A DNA stretch of 64,000 nt from Streptomyces lanatus. Its GTDB lineage: Bacteria > Actinomycetota > Actinomycetes > Streptomycetales > Streptomycetaceae. How positions within the stretch are numbered: position 1 is the stretch's first letter; the number at the start of each line of letters is the position of its first letter. A program made the position numbers and the translations under genes. Below, piece after piece: positions 1-8,036 of this stretch. The notes beneath the pieces were generated by a model, which did no database searches, was not told the DNA's origin, and worked only from the letters and a program-made list of their open reading frames with translations. Location: NCBI RefSeq assembly GCF_014655715.1, contig NZ_BNBM01000013.1, positions 217,854-281,853 of the forward strand, in the 5' to 3' direction.

Positions 1-447
1 CTCCCGCCACGCCCGTCCCGGCCGCCCGACGACGCCAGGAGGAGAGCCGAACCCGCGCCCTCCAAGTCCAGCCGTGCGCCCGCTGTGGCGACCGCCGCGC
101 TGGCGCTGGCCTCGGCATCCGTGATCACCGTGATCCTGGCCGTCGTGGAAGCCGCGGAGGCCGTGAGCGACCGGGCGGCCGAAGCACAGGGTCCCAAGCT
201 CCGCCACTACGCCGAGCAGACGAACCTGGAGGTGTACCTCATCGTCTCGGCGGTCACCGCCATCGCGGCGCTCGTCCTGAACTCCGTCGCACGGCACCAC
301 GTACGCGCCCACCCGGACCGCTACACGAGCGCGATGACGGGCCTGACGGCGACACTGACCTCGCTGGTGCGGTACTTCGCGATCCCGGCGCTGATCCTGG
401 CCGTCCTCGCGGGCGTCGCGTACTACGTGGCACGCGGCCTCTGGTGA
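1..447 (+). CDS. Membrane protein of unknown function, 5' end outside window
   Basis: The frame ending in TGA at 445-447 is open back to base 1, so the true start may lie upstream; the first usable start inside the window is GTG at 85, giving 120 residues. From that GTG the protein has three hydrophobic stretches (about residues 2-24, 50-69 and 95-115) separated by charged loops, so it is probably an integral membrane protein. The residues before the GTG are rich in Arg, Pro and Ser, as in a disordered cytoplasmic tail, which favours an upstream start. I recognise no family. It converges with the DNA glycosylase, with only 9 bases between the stops. Confidence 0.6.
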   Translation, partial: LPPRPSRPPDDARRRAEPAPSKSSRAPAVATAALALASASVITVILAVVEAAEAVSDRAAEAQGPKLRHYAEQTNLEVYLIVSAVTAIAALVLNSVARHHVRAHPDRYTSAMTGLTATLTSLVRYFAIPALILAVLAGVAYYVARGLW

Positions 448-456
448 CGCACCGGA

Positions 457-1320
457 CTACTTCAGCAACCTCGACATGCGCCGGTCCGCCAGTGGCTTCC
501 CGCCCGTCTGGCAGGTCGGGCAGTACTGGAGCGAGGAGTCGCTGAAGGAGACCTCGCGGATGGTGTCGCCGCAGACCGGGCAGGGCTCGCCGGTGCGGCC
601 GTGGACGCGCAGGCCGCTCTTCTTCTCGGACTTCAGCCGGCCGGCCGCGACCCCGCGCGAACGCTCGACCGCCTCGGTGAGGGTCGTGCGCAGTGCCTCG
701 TACAGCCGCGTGGTGTCCTCGGCGGTCAGGGACGACGCCAGCTTGAAGGGGGACATCTTCGCGGCGTGCAGGATCTCGTCGCTGTAGGCGTTGCCGACCC
801 CGGCGATCAGGCTCTGGTCGCGCAGGGCCCCCTTGATCTGGCGGCGCTCGTCCTTCAGCAGGGCGGCGAGACGGGCCTCGTCGAAGCCGTCGGCGAGGGG
901 GTCGGGGCCGAGCCGGGCGACGCCCGGTACCTGCTGCGGGTCGGCGACGACATACACCGCGAGCCGCTTCTGCGTGCCCGCCTCCGTCAGGTCGAAGCCC
1001 GCGCCGGTCTCCAGGGCGACGCGCAGGGCGAGGGGTCCCTTGCCGGGGCGGGGCATGCCGCTGGGCAGCTGGTCCTTCCAGTGGAGCCAGCCGGCGCGGG
1101 CGAGGTGGGTCACCAGATGCGGGCCGGCGTCGGTCTCCAGGTCCAGGAACTTGCCGTGGCGGTGCACGGCGGTGACCTCATGCCCCTCGATGGCGGTGAC
1201 CGGCGGGTCGTACGTCTTGAGCACGCTGATCGCGACCGGCAGCACGCGGACGACCTCATGTCCGACCAGGTTCTCGGTGAGGAAGTCCTTGAGCGCTTCG
1301 ACCTCGGGGAGTTCCGGCAT
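457..1320 (-). CDS. Fpg/Nei-family DNA glycosylase/AP lyase
   Basis: Base-excision repair enzyme predicted to remove oxidised bases and nick the abasic site. The N-terminus begins MPELPE, which supplies the N-terminal proline nucleophile (P2) and the catalytic E3. K57 lies in the HRHGKF segment. A helix-two-turn-helix region follows (about residues 150-210), and a C-terminal zinc finger has CPVC and CPTC cysteine pairs. At 287 residues it has normal family length. In the finger, the Arg that usually precedes the last CPxC pair (GRGT or GRST context) reads DSSLQ here, so lesion choice may differ from classical MutM. I cannot decide between Fpg-like and Nei-like substrate preference by eye. Confidence 0.9.
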   Translation of the reverse strand: MPELPEVEALKDFLTENLVGHEVVRVLPVAISVLKTYDPPVTAIEGHEVTAVHRHGKFLDLETDAGPHLVTHLARAGWLHWKDQLPSGMPRPGKGPLALRVALETGAGFDLTEAGTQKRLAVYVVADPQQVPGVARLGPDPLADGFDEARLAALLKDERRQIKGALRDQSLIAGVGNAYSDEILHAAKMSPFKLASSLTAEDTTRLYEALRTTLTEAVERSRGVAAGRLKSEKKSGLRVHGRTGEPCPVCGDTIREVSFSDSSLQYCPTCQTGGKPLADRRMSRLLK

Positions 1321-1344
1321 ACGTCCAGCTTGCCATCCGGGCGG

Positions 1345-3420
1345 TCAGGGCCGCTCCGGCGCCAGGAACTCGCACCACACGGCCTTGCCGCCGCCCCGCG
1401 CCTCCACGCCCCACACGTCCGTGAGCAGGTCGACCAGGAGCAGACCCCGCCCCGAGACGCCCGACTCCCCCGCCTCGCGGCGCCGGGGCAGGGCGCTGGA
1501 GGAGTCCTCGACCTCGACGCGCAGCCTGCGTTCGGAGCCGGCGAGGACCCGCAGGGTCACCACGGCCGAGCCCTCGGTGTGCATCAGGGCGTTGGTGATC
1601 AGCTCGTCGGCGACCAGCTCGACCTCGTCGGCCCGGTCGGCCGCGCCCCACGCGCGTACCGCGGCGCGGATCATGTGCCGGGCCGCGGTGAGGGCCTCGG
1701 GGTCGCCGGGGGCGACATGCTGCTGGAGGCGGCCGCCGGCCTGCGGGGCGTCCAGGACGCGGCGGCGCAGCAGGAGCAGGGCCACGTCGTCGTCGCCGCC
1801 GCGTTCCTCGGCGACGTCGATGAGGCGGTCCGCGAGGTCCCGTACGTCGTCGGGGCCGGTGGCGATGAGCGCGGTGAGGGTCTGCATGCCGTCGTCCAGG
1901 TCGGCGCCGGGCTGTTCGACCAGGCCGTCGGTGCACAGCAGCAGGGTGTGGTCGGAGTCGAGCTCGATGGTGCCGACGGGGTATTCGAGCCGCCCGAACT
2001 CGGCGGACAGGCCCAGCGGCAGCCCGCCTTCGACGGTGATACGGCGGCAGGCACCGCCTGGTTCGCGGATCAGGGGGTCGATATGGCCCGCCCGCACCAC
2101 CTGCACGACCCCGGTGGACAGATCGGCCTCGGCGTACAGGCAGGTCGCGAAGCGGTCGGTGTCCAGCTCGTGCAGGAACACCGAGGCACGGGCCATCACC
2201 GTGGCCGGGGTGTGTCCTTCGGCGGCGTAGGCGCGCAGGACGATGCGCAGCTGGCCCATGACGGCGGCGGCGTGCGTGTCGTGGCCCTGGACGTCGCCGA
2301 TGACGGCGCCGACGCGGCCGCCCGGCAGCGGGATCAGGTCGTACCAGTCGCCCCCGATGTCCCGGCCGAGGGAGGCGGAGCGGTAGCGGACGGCGACGTC
2401 GGCGCCGGGCACGCTGGGGATGGTGCGGGGCAGCATGGCCTGCTGGAGGCCGGTGGCGAGGTCTTTCTCCTGCTCGTAGAACATGGCCCGCTGCAGGCTC
2501 TGCGCGATGCTGCTGCCGAGGGCGACGAGTACGTTGCGGTCCTCGGTGGAGAAGCCGCGCCGGTCGCTGTAGAGCAGGCCGATGGCGCCGATGGGCCGGG
2601 CCTGGGCGATCAGTGGCATATAGGCGGCGGCGGTGATGTTCAGGTCGGTGATGTGCGGCCAGAGGACGGGGTAGCGCTCCGCGAACTCCTCCGGCGATTC
2701 GATGAAGCGCGGGCTGAGGGTCCGCACGACCTCGCTCATCGGGTACTGCTCGTCTATCCGGGTGACCAGGGTCCCGGGCACGAAGCTGCCCGCGGGGCCC
2801 TCCGCGACCAGCCGGATGCGGCCGGCCTCGACCAGGCCCATGACGAGGCTGGTGGCGCCGAGGTGGGTCAGGCCATGGGTGTCCTTGAGGACGTCGATGA
2901 CGTCCTGGATGGTGCGGGCGTGGGCGAGGGCGGCCGTGGTGAGCTGGACGACGTTGGTCTGCTGGCGGCGGGCCTCGTCGTCGGCGGCCTGCTCGCGCCG
3001 CTCCTCGATCTCGGCGAGCTCTTCGGTGGCGTCCCGGACGATGCCGATGATGCGGCGCGGGCGGCCCGTCTCGTCGCGGCGGATGTAGCCCTGGGTGTGG
3101 GTCCAGCGCAGGGTGCCGTCGCGGCAGCGGATGCGGAAGTAGACGCCGTAGTTCTCGCTGCCGTCCTTCATCGCCTTGGAGACCAGGCCGTCCAGCCGGT
3201 AGGCCTCCGGCGGCGGGACCCGGATCGCCAGGGTCGCGGGGTTGCCGTCGTATTCGTCGGGGCGCAGGTCGAAGACCTCGTGGGCCTGGGCGTCCATATG
3301 GAAGACACCGTTGTCCAGGTCCCAGTCGAAGCTGCCCATCTGGTTGAGCGCCAGGATCGGGTCCGGGTGGGCGGGCCAGTCGTCCGGGAGTGACAGGGCG
3401 CTCGCTCCCCGATCAACCAT
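1345..3420 (-). CDS. PAS-GAF-SpoIIE (PP2C) phosphatase with C-terminal anti-sigma-type ATPase domain
   Basis: A 691-residue signalling protein. A PAS domain (about 15-140) is followed by a GAF-like region (about 150-310). A PP2C/SpoIIE phosphatase domain (about 325-540) carries GGDWYD, GDVQGHD and CTDGLVE metal-binding motifs. The C-terminus is a GHKL/HATPase domain (about 560-690) with DELITNALMH and GRGLLLVD. In actinomycetes, proteins of this type are thought to control anti-anti-sigma factors by dephosphorylation, with the ATPase domain acting like an anti-sigma kinase. I chose ATG at 3420 because AAGG lies 7 bases upstream and the PAS homology begins soon after. The open frame continues upstream to 3990, but that stretch covers a decayed gene. 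No partner sigma or anti-sigma gene is adjacent. Confidence 0.9.
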   Translation of the reverse strand: MVDRGASALSLPDDWPAHPDPILALNQMGSFDWDLDNGVFHMDAQAHEVFDLRPDEYDGNPATLAIRVPPPEAYRLDGLVSKAMKDGSENYGVYFRIRCRDGTLRWTHTQGYIRRDETGRPRRIIGIVRDATEELAEIEERREQAADDEARRQQTNVVQLTTAALAHARTIQDVIDVLKDTHGLTHLGATSLVMGLVEAGRIRLVAEGPAGSFVPGTLVTRIDEQYPMSEVVRTLSPRFIESPEEFAERYPVLWPHITDLNITAAAYMPLIAQARPIGAIGLLYSDRRGFSTEDRNVLVALGSSIAQSLQRAMFYEQEKDLATGLQQAMLPRTIPSVPGADVAVRYRSASLGRDIGGDWYDLIPLPGGRVGAVIGDVQGHDTHAAAVMGQLRIVLRAYAAEGHTPATVMARASVFLHELDTDRFATCLYAEADLSTGVVQVVRAGHIDPLIREPGGACRRITVEGGLPLGLSAEFGRLEYPVGTIELDSDHTLLLCTDGLVEQPGADLDDGMQTLTALIATGPDDVRDLADRLIDVAEERGGDDDVALLLLRRRVLDAPQAGGRLQQHVAPGDPEALTAARHMIRAAVRAWGAADRADEVELVADELITNALMHTEGSAVVTLRVLAGSERRLRVEVEDSSSALPRRREAGESGVSGRGLLLVDLLTDVWGVEARGGGKAVWCEFLAPERP

Positions 3421-3508
3421 GGAGCCACCTTGCCAGGATTCGCCGGATTCTTCGACCGGTGCGACGGGCCGTGCTGCGCGGACCGCCCGCTCCGCACGCC
3501 GGTGCCGG

Positions 3509-3750
3509 TCAGCCGTCGAAGACGTCTGTGGGGCTGCCGAAGATGCGGACGCGGGGCACTCCGTGCCGGTCGACGAGGACGGTGGTGCCTGCCTGGAGGA
3601 CGGACTGGTGGCCGGTCCCTGTTCCATCGCGGTACCCGTGGTTGGTGACCCGGGCCCGGGTCGGGTCGGATCGGAGGCCAGTGCGTCGATCTGCCGCTGA
3701 ACGTCACAACTCTCCGCCCCGACCGCGGCCTGCGGGCGACCGCCGTCGAC
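3509..3750 (-). pseudogene. Decayed remnant resembling a DUF6777-type protein
   Basis: Read on the minus strand in two frames, this stretch contains two segments that resemble the two ends of a secreted actinobacterial family. The first, in one frame near 3750-3690, has VDGGRPQAAVGAESCDV followed by a helix-like QRQIDALASDP. The second, in another frame near 3660-3509, reads RVTNHGYRDG, then QAGTTVLVDRHGVPRVR, and ends with TGA at 3509-3511. In the intact family as I remember it, these elements are separated by roughly 100 or more residues. The remnant therefore seems to have lost its middle and shifted frame. The family name is from memory; the frame break is visible in the sequence. Confidence 0.5.
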
Positions 3751-3998
3751 TGGGCCGCGGCATTCACGGTGGAGTCCATGAGGGGATCCGGTCCTCGGGC
3801 CGCCGCCGGCTGGAGGTGGCCCTCCCGCACGTCGCCGTACCCTCGTCGCCGTGACCGCCGCACCCGGCGTCGAGCAGCGCCGCCTGGAGCACGCAGGCCG
3901 TGACGACGGCAGGGACGGGTGTCCGCGCCAGGTCCCGCACGACGTCCTCCCGCAGCTCCTCGGGAATACCGTCACCATTGTCTGCTTCACTCACTTGG

Positions 3999-4024
3999 GT
4001 TACGCAAGCGGAGAGGTGGTATAC
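3999..4024 (+). promoter_or_regulatory. Possible stress-sigma-type promoter for the LMF-like gene
   Basis: GTT at 3999-4001 lies 16 bases before GGTATAC at 4018-4024, about 54 bases upstream of the GTG start at 4078. This loosely fits the SigB-like streptomycete pattern (GnnT, 14-16 bases, GGGTAY). The match is imperfect and position is the main support. The region 3421-4077 otherwise holds only the decayed gene and no convincing intact reading frame. Confidence 0.25.
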
Positions 4025-4077
4025 GGAGAGTCACATGGGTCGAGTGGCGCGACAATGAGGAAAGGAGGCGTACGGCC

Positions 4078-5499
4078 GTGGACTGGTTCGTCGCACCGGA
4101 CTACTGGACGAGCCGGCTGGTCTTCCAGCGGGCTCTGGCCGGCGTGTACCTCGTCGCGTTCCTGACGGCGGCTCTGCAGTTCCGGGCGCTGATGGGCGAG
4201 CGGGGCATGCTGCCCGTGCCGCGCTTCGTGGCGCAGGTGCGCTTCAGGGCGGCCCCGAGCGTGTTCCAACTGCACTACTCGGACCGGTTCTTCGCGCTCT
4301 GCGCCTGGGCGGGCTGCGCGGTGTCGGCCGCGCTGCTGGCCGGGCTGGACTCCATGGTGCCGCTGTGGGGCGCGATGCTGCTGTGGCTGGTCCCGTGGGC
4401 GCTGTATCTGTCGATCGTGAACGTCGGCCAGACCTGGTACTCGTTCGGCTGGGAGTCGTTGCTCCTGGAGGTCGGCTTCCTCGCCGTGTTCCTCGGCAAC
4501 GACGAGGTGGCGCCGCCGGTCGTGGTGCTGTTCCTGCTGCGCTGGATCCTGTTCCGCGTCGAGTTCGGCGCGGGCCTGATCAAGATGCGGGGCGACGAGT
4601 GCTGGCGGAAGCTCACCTGCCTGGACCACCATCACGAGACCCAGCCGATGCCGGGCCCGCTGAGCTGGTTCTTCCACCACCTTCCGAAGCCCCTGCACCG
4701 GGTCGAGGTGGCCGCCAACCACTTCACCCAACTCGTCGTGCCCATCCTCCTCTTCACCCCGCAGCCGATCGCGTCGGCCGCCGCCGCCCTGATGATCGTG
4801 ACCCAGTTGTGGCTGGTCCTGTCGGGCAATTTCTCCTGGCTGAACTGGATCACCATCGTGCTGGCCCTGTCGGCGCTGCGGTTCCCGAGTGATCCACCGC
4901 GCGTGTCCGACGCCCCGCTGTGGTTCGAGGTCGTGGTCCTCGCGGTCGCCGCGCTGCTCGTGTTCCTCAGCTACCGCCCGGTCGCCAACATGATCTCCCG
5001 CCGCCAGGTCATGAACCGCTCCTTCGACCCGCTCCATCTGGTCAACACCTACGGCGCCTTCGGCAGCGTCTCCAGGACCCGGTACGAGGTGGTGGTCGAG
5101 GGGACCGCCGACGACGTGCCGCGCGAGGAGTCGGACTGGCGGGAGTACGAGTTCAAGGGCAAGCCGGGCGATCCGCGGCGCTGGCCACGCCAGTTCGCGC
5201 CGTATCACCTGCGCCTGGACTGGCTGATGTGGTTCGCGGCGCTGTCGCCCGCCTACGCCGGCCCCTGGTTCGGCGCCCTGGTGGAACGGCTCCTGGAGAA
5301 CGACCGCGACACCCTGAAGCTGCTGCGCCGCTCGCCCTTCCCCCCGGACGAGCCGCCGCGCTTCGTACGCGCCCGGCTCTTCCGCTACCGGTACACGACG
5401 TGGCGTGAGCTGCGGGAGACGGGGGCGTGCTGGGAGCGGGTGTATGTGCGGGAGTATCTGCCGCCCACGCGGTTGGCGGGGGTGGCTCAAAGGTCATGA
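4078..5499 (+). CDS. Lipase-maturation-factor-like (LMF/HTTM-type) polytopic membrane protein
   Basis: A 473-residue membrane protein. Several hydrophobic helices fill the first 320 residues. They include a conserved-looking block with GWESLLLEVGFLAVFLG, a following RWILFRVEFGAGLIK helix and the KLTCLDHHHETQPMPGPLSW loop, all characteristic of lipase maturation factor homologues. The C-terminal 130 residues are soluble and charged, with a WPRQFAPYHLRLDWLMWF segment. Vertebrate LMF1 assists lipase folding in the ER; the bacterial role is unknown. Start GTG 4078 was chosen for AAAGGAGG placed 7 bases upstream; earlier in-frame starts lack a ribosome binding site. It may be co-transcribed with the cupin gene downstream. 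Confidence 0.8.
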   Translation: MDWFVAPDYWTSRLVFQRALAGVYLVAFLTAALQFRALMGERGMLPVPRFVAQVRFRAAPSVFQLHYSDRFFALCAWAGCAVSAALLAGLDSMVPLWGAMLLWLVPWALYLSIVNVGQTWYSFGWESLLLEVGFLAVFLGNDEVAPPVVVLFLLRWILFRVEFGAGLIKMRGDECWRKLTCLDHHHETQPMPGPLSWFFHHLPKPLHRVEVAANHFTQLVVPILLFTPQPIASAAAALMIVTQLWLVLSGNFSWLNWITIVLALSALRFPSDPPRVSDAPLWFEVVVLAVAALLVFLSYRPVANMISRRQVMNRSFDPLHLVNTYGAFGSVSRTRYEVVVEGTADDVPREESDWREYEFKGKPGDPRRWPRQFAPYHLRLDWLMWFAALSPAYAGPWFGALVERLLENDRDTLKLLRRSPFPPDEPPRFVRARLFRYRYTTWRELRETGACWERVYVREYLPPTRLAGVAQRS

Positions 5500-5532
5500 G
5501 GTTCAGAGATACAGAGGTTCAGAGGTTCAGAG
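5498..5532 (+). repeat. Three copies of an 11-base GAGGTTCAGAG repeat before the cupin gene
   Basis: GAGGTTCAGAG occurs at 5498-5508, 5514-5524 and 5522-5532. The first copy starts inside the stop codon of the membrane-protein gene, and the last ends 9 bases before the cupin ATG. The last two copies are offset by 8 bases, making an AGAGGTTC tandem. The purine-rich repeats also contain the only GAGG-type ribosome binding candidates for the cupin gene. Confidence 0.8.
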
Positions 5533-5541
5533 GGAGTCGTC

Positions 5542-5931
5542 ATGGACGGTCAGCGGGATCAGGTCAGGGTCGTCACGCCCCGTGACCGAAGGCCGGGGCC
5601 CCCTACTCCGGGGATGGACCGGCAGGAGGCGTTCGCCACCCGGGGAACATGGTCGGGACACGTCCGCACCGAGCCCGGCATGGTCTCGGGCTGGCATCAC
5701 CACGGTGACTGGGAATCGGTGATCTACGTCCTCACCGGCGCGCTGCGCATGGAGTTCGGCCCTGACGGTGCGAGCACGGTGGAGGCCGGTCCCGGCGACT
5801 TCATCCATGTCCCCAAGGGCGCCGTGCACCGAGAGAGCAACCCTTCGGCCGAGCCCGCCGACATCATCGTCGTGCGAGCCGGTACCGGAGGTGAATCGAC
5901 CTTCAATGTCGATGGGCCGGAGCAGGGTTGA
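5542..5931 (+). CDS. Small single-domain cupin protein
   Basis: This 129-residue protein holds one cupin barrel. Both conserved boxes are complete: motif 1 has GWHHH followed by E and then G (GMVSGWHHHGDWESVIYVLTG), and motif 2 reads GDFIHVPKGAVHRESN. The two His of motif 1, the Glu and the His of motif 2 should bind a divalent metal. Such small cupins may be dioxygenases, isomerases or sugar-binding proteins, and no substrate can be assigned here. The last 29 bases overlap the end of the convergent fuconolactonase gene. Its position next to fucose genes is suggestive, but it lies on the other strand. Confidence 0.8.
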   Translation: MDGQRDQVRVVTPRDRRPGPPTPGMDRQEAFATRGTWSGHVRTEPGMVSGWHHHGDWESVIYVLTGALRMEFGPDGASTVEAGPGDFIHVPKGAVHRESNPSAEPADIIVVRAGTGGESTFNVDGPEQG

Positions 5932-6766
5932 GACCGTAGACGCGTGTGGCCGTGCCCGCGAAGAGCTGGGCGCGGTCGGCCGGATCAGTCAACTCCCCTG
6001 CCGTGGCGAGCACTTGGCCGTACGTCGCGGCAAGCGTGCACACCGGCCAGTCCGAGCCGAACATCAACCGGCCCGGGCCGAAGGCGTCCAGGACGACGTC
6101 GGCGTACGGGCGCAGATCGTCGACCGTCCAGGAGCCCGGGTCGGCCTCGGTGACCATGCCGGAGAGCTTGCAGACGGTGTTGGAGAGAGCGGCGAGTGAG
6201 CGCACGGCGGTTTCCCAGGGTTCCCGCTCACCGGAGGCGATGGGCGGTTTGCCCAGGTGGTCGAGGACGAAGGTGAGGTCGGGGTGGTCGGCGGCGGCCT
6301 TGACGCAGGCCGGCAGCTGGTGCGGCAGCACGACCAGGTCGTAGACCAGCCCGGCGTCCGCGACGGCCGCGAGCCCGCGCCGTACGTCCGCCCGCAGCAG
6401 CCACTCCGGGTCGGGCTCGCCCTGCACCTGGTGGCGGATGCCCTTGAGGTACCGCCCGCCGGGCAGCTCCCGCAGCCGGGCCAGTTCGTCGGCGATGTCG
6501 GGGCGGGTGAGGTCGGTCCAGCCGACGACACCGGCGATCAGTTCGTGTTCCTCGGCCAGGGCGAGGAACTCCGGGGTCTCCTCCGGCACGGTGATCGTCT
6601 GGACGAGGATCGTGCGGTCGACTCCGGCCGCGCGGGCCTCGATTTCGAGGTCGGCGACGGTGAAGTCCCGTCGGATCGGGCTGTGTTCGGGGATCCAGTC
6701 CTGGTCCCGCACCGACAGGTCCCAGACGTGGTGATGGGCGTCGACGACACTCACGGCAGCTCCCAT
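5903..6766 (-). CDS. Amidohydrolase, probable L-fucono-1,5-lactonase
   Basis: A 287-residue member of the amidohydrolase_2 family (L-fuconolactonase and pyrone-dicarboxylate lactonase type). The N-terminal DAHHHVWD supplies the beta-strand 1 metal or catalytic histidines, and other family features are visible as VGWTDL, LDHLGKP and MFGSDWPVC. It is predicted to open L-fucono-1,5-lactone to L-fuconate in the cytosol. The role rests on context: it is the last gene of a set with a mutarotase, aldo-keto reductase, SDR and fuconate dehydratase. It overlaps the end of the mutarotase gene by 16 bases, so translation is probably coupled. A rhamnono- or other aldonolactonase remains possible. Confidence 0.85.
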   Translation of the reverse strand: MGAAVSVVDAHHHVWDLSVRDQDWIPEHSPIRRDFTVADLEIEARAAGVDRTILVQTITVPEETPEFLALAEEHELIAGVVGWTDLTRPDIADELARLRELPGGRYLKGIRHQVQGEPDPEWLLRADVRRGLAAVADAGLVYDLVVLPHQLPACVKAAADHPDLTFVLDHLGKPPIASGEREPWETAVRSLAALSNTVCKLSGMVTEADPGSWTVDDLRPYADVVLDAFGPGRLMFGSDWPVCTLAATYGQVLATAGELTDPADRAQLFAGTATRVYGLNPAPAHRH

Positions 6767-7065
6767 ACGACGGGGAGGCCCGCGTCCGCACCCTCACCGG
6801 AGTAGTCGTGCACCACGTCGAGCAGCTCGGCCATCCGGGCCTGCCAGGCCACGTTGACCGGGAGTTTCTCCAGCTCGGCGAGGAGACGGCCGTAGTCCTC
6901 GCACTCCAGGACGTGGAAGAGATCGGTGCCGCTGCGCCAGATCGTCCAGGAGGTCGCCCCGGCGGCACGGATGGCATCCGTGAGCTCGACCGGCACCTCC
7001 CGATGGGCGGCCTCGTACTCGGCGACGCGGTCCGCGCGGACCTTGGTGTGCAGGGCGACTCTCAT
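6751..7065 (-). CDS. L-rhamnose/L-fucose mutarotase-family protein
   Basis: A 104-residue alpha/beta-barrel protein of the RhaM/DUF718 family. It begins with RVALHTKVRAD, contains the conserved YEAAH and WTIWRSGTDLFHVLE segments, and ends close to PVVWEL. Family members interconvert alpha and beta anomers of 6-deoxyhexoses. In this operon the likely substrate is L-fucose, speeding supply of the anomer used by the dehydrogenase. ATG 7065 was chosen over GTG 7068 because AAGGAG then lies 5 bases upstream. The A of this ATG is also the last base of the aldo-keto reductase TGA, which gives a TGATG junction typical of coupled translation. Confidence 0.88.
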   Translation of the reverse strand: MRVALHTKVRADRVAEYEAAHREVPVELTDAIRAAGATSWTIWRSGTDLFHVLECEDYGRLLAELEKLPVNVAWQARMAELLDVVHDYSGEGADAGLPVVWELP

Positions 7066-8036
7066 CACGACTCCTTGCCGGAGGACAGCAGGCCGGACTC
7101 CAGCAGCTCCCCCCAGAACGCCATCGGCACCTCTGTCGCGAACTGCTCAGCACAGTCCCGGACTTCGTCGGCCGACCGGGCGCCCACGAGGACACTCGCG
7201 ACGGCCGGGTGCGCGGCGCAGAAGGCGAGGGCGGCGGCCCGCAGGGTGATGCCGTGCCGTTCGGCGAGGGACTTCATGCGCAGGGCGCGGTCCAGCAACT
7301 CCTGCGGCGCGCGGCTGTAGTTGTACGTCGCGTCCGGCCTCGGATCGGCCAGGAGACCGGAGTTGAAGGCGCCGCCGACGACGACGGAGGTGTGGCACTC
7401 GTCCGCCACCGGCAGCAGATCGTCGAGCGCGCTCTGGTCGAGCAGCGTGTAGCGGCCGGCGCACAGCACCACGTCGACGTCGGTGTCCATGGCGAAGCGG
7501 GTGAGCATCTCGGCCTGGTTCATCCCAGCGCCGATCGCACCGACCACGCCCTCGGAGCGCAGCTTCTCCAGCGCCGGATAGCCCTCGGCGAAGGCCTGTT
7601 CGGCGTGGTCGTCGGGGTCGTGGAGGTAGACGACGTCGACGCGGTCGAGGCCGAGGCGCTCCAGGCTCGCCTCCAGGCTGCGCCGTACACCGTCCGCGCT
7701 GAAGTCCCAGACGCGGCGGTGGTCGGCGGGGACGGCGAAGCCGTTGGCCAGGTCGTCGCCGGTCGCGTCCGGCACCGGCTCCAGGCGGCGGCCGACCTTC
7801 GTGGAGATCGTGTACTCGTCGCGCGGGTACTGCCGCAGCGCCTCGCCGAGGCGCCGTTCGGACAGGCCGAGGCCGTAGTGCGGGGCGGTGTCGAAGTAGC
7901 GGATGCCCTGCTGCCAGGCCATGTCCACCGCCTCGTACGACTGCTGGTCGCCGACCTCGGTGTAGAGGTTGCCGATGGCGGCGCCGCCGAAGGACAGCGG
8001 GCTGACCTCGACGTCGGTGCTGCCGAGCCGGTTCAC
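7065..8036 (-). CDS. Aldo/keto reductase, probable L-fucose dehydrogenase
   Basis: A 323-residue TIM-barrel aldo/keto reductase with the full catalytic tetrad visible: D49 and Y54 in FDTAPHYG, K80 in STKVG and H139 in YLHDP. The C-terminal part has the AKR coenzyme-binding pattern near SVLVGARSADEV. L-Fucose dehydrogenases (D-threo-aldose 1-dehydrogenases) belong to this family and oxidise L-fucose to the 1,5-lactone with NAD(P). The neighbours (lactonase, mutarotase, fuconate dehydratase) strongly suggest this role. The GTG start overlaps the SDR stop by 4 bases. Confidence 0.87.
   Translation of the reverse strand: MNRLGSTDVEVSPLSFGGAAIGNLYTEVGDQQSYEAVDMAWQQGIRYFDTAPHYGLGLSERRLGEALRQYPRDEYTISTKVGRRLEPVPDATGDDLANGFAVPADHRRVWDFSADGVRRSLEASLERLGLDRVDVVYLHDPDDHAEQAFAEGYPALEKLRSEGVVGAIGAGMNQAEMLTRFAMDTDVDVVLCAGRYTLLDQSALDDLLPVADECHTSVVVGGAFNSGLLADPRPDATYNYSRAPQELLDRALRMKSLAERHGITLRAAALAFCAAHPAVASVLVGARSADEVRDCAEQFATEVPMAFWGELLESGLLSSGKES

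Noticed and set aside
601..3393. A 930-codon open frame on the plus strand
   Set aside because: It runs antisense across the glycosylase and phosphatase genes, has low-complexity Gly/Ala/Val/Asp/Gln composition and no family pattern; it is a mirror frame caused by GC-rich codons.
3764..3994. 76-codon minus-strand frame starting at GTG 3994
   Set aside because: Its first 50 residues look somewhat protein-like, but there is no ribosome binding site and it ends in low-complexity sequence next to a decayed gene; it is perhaps another fossil segment.
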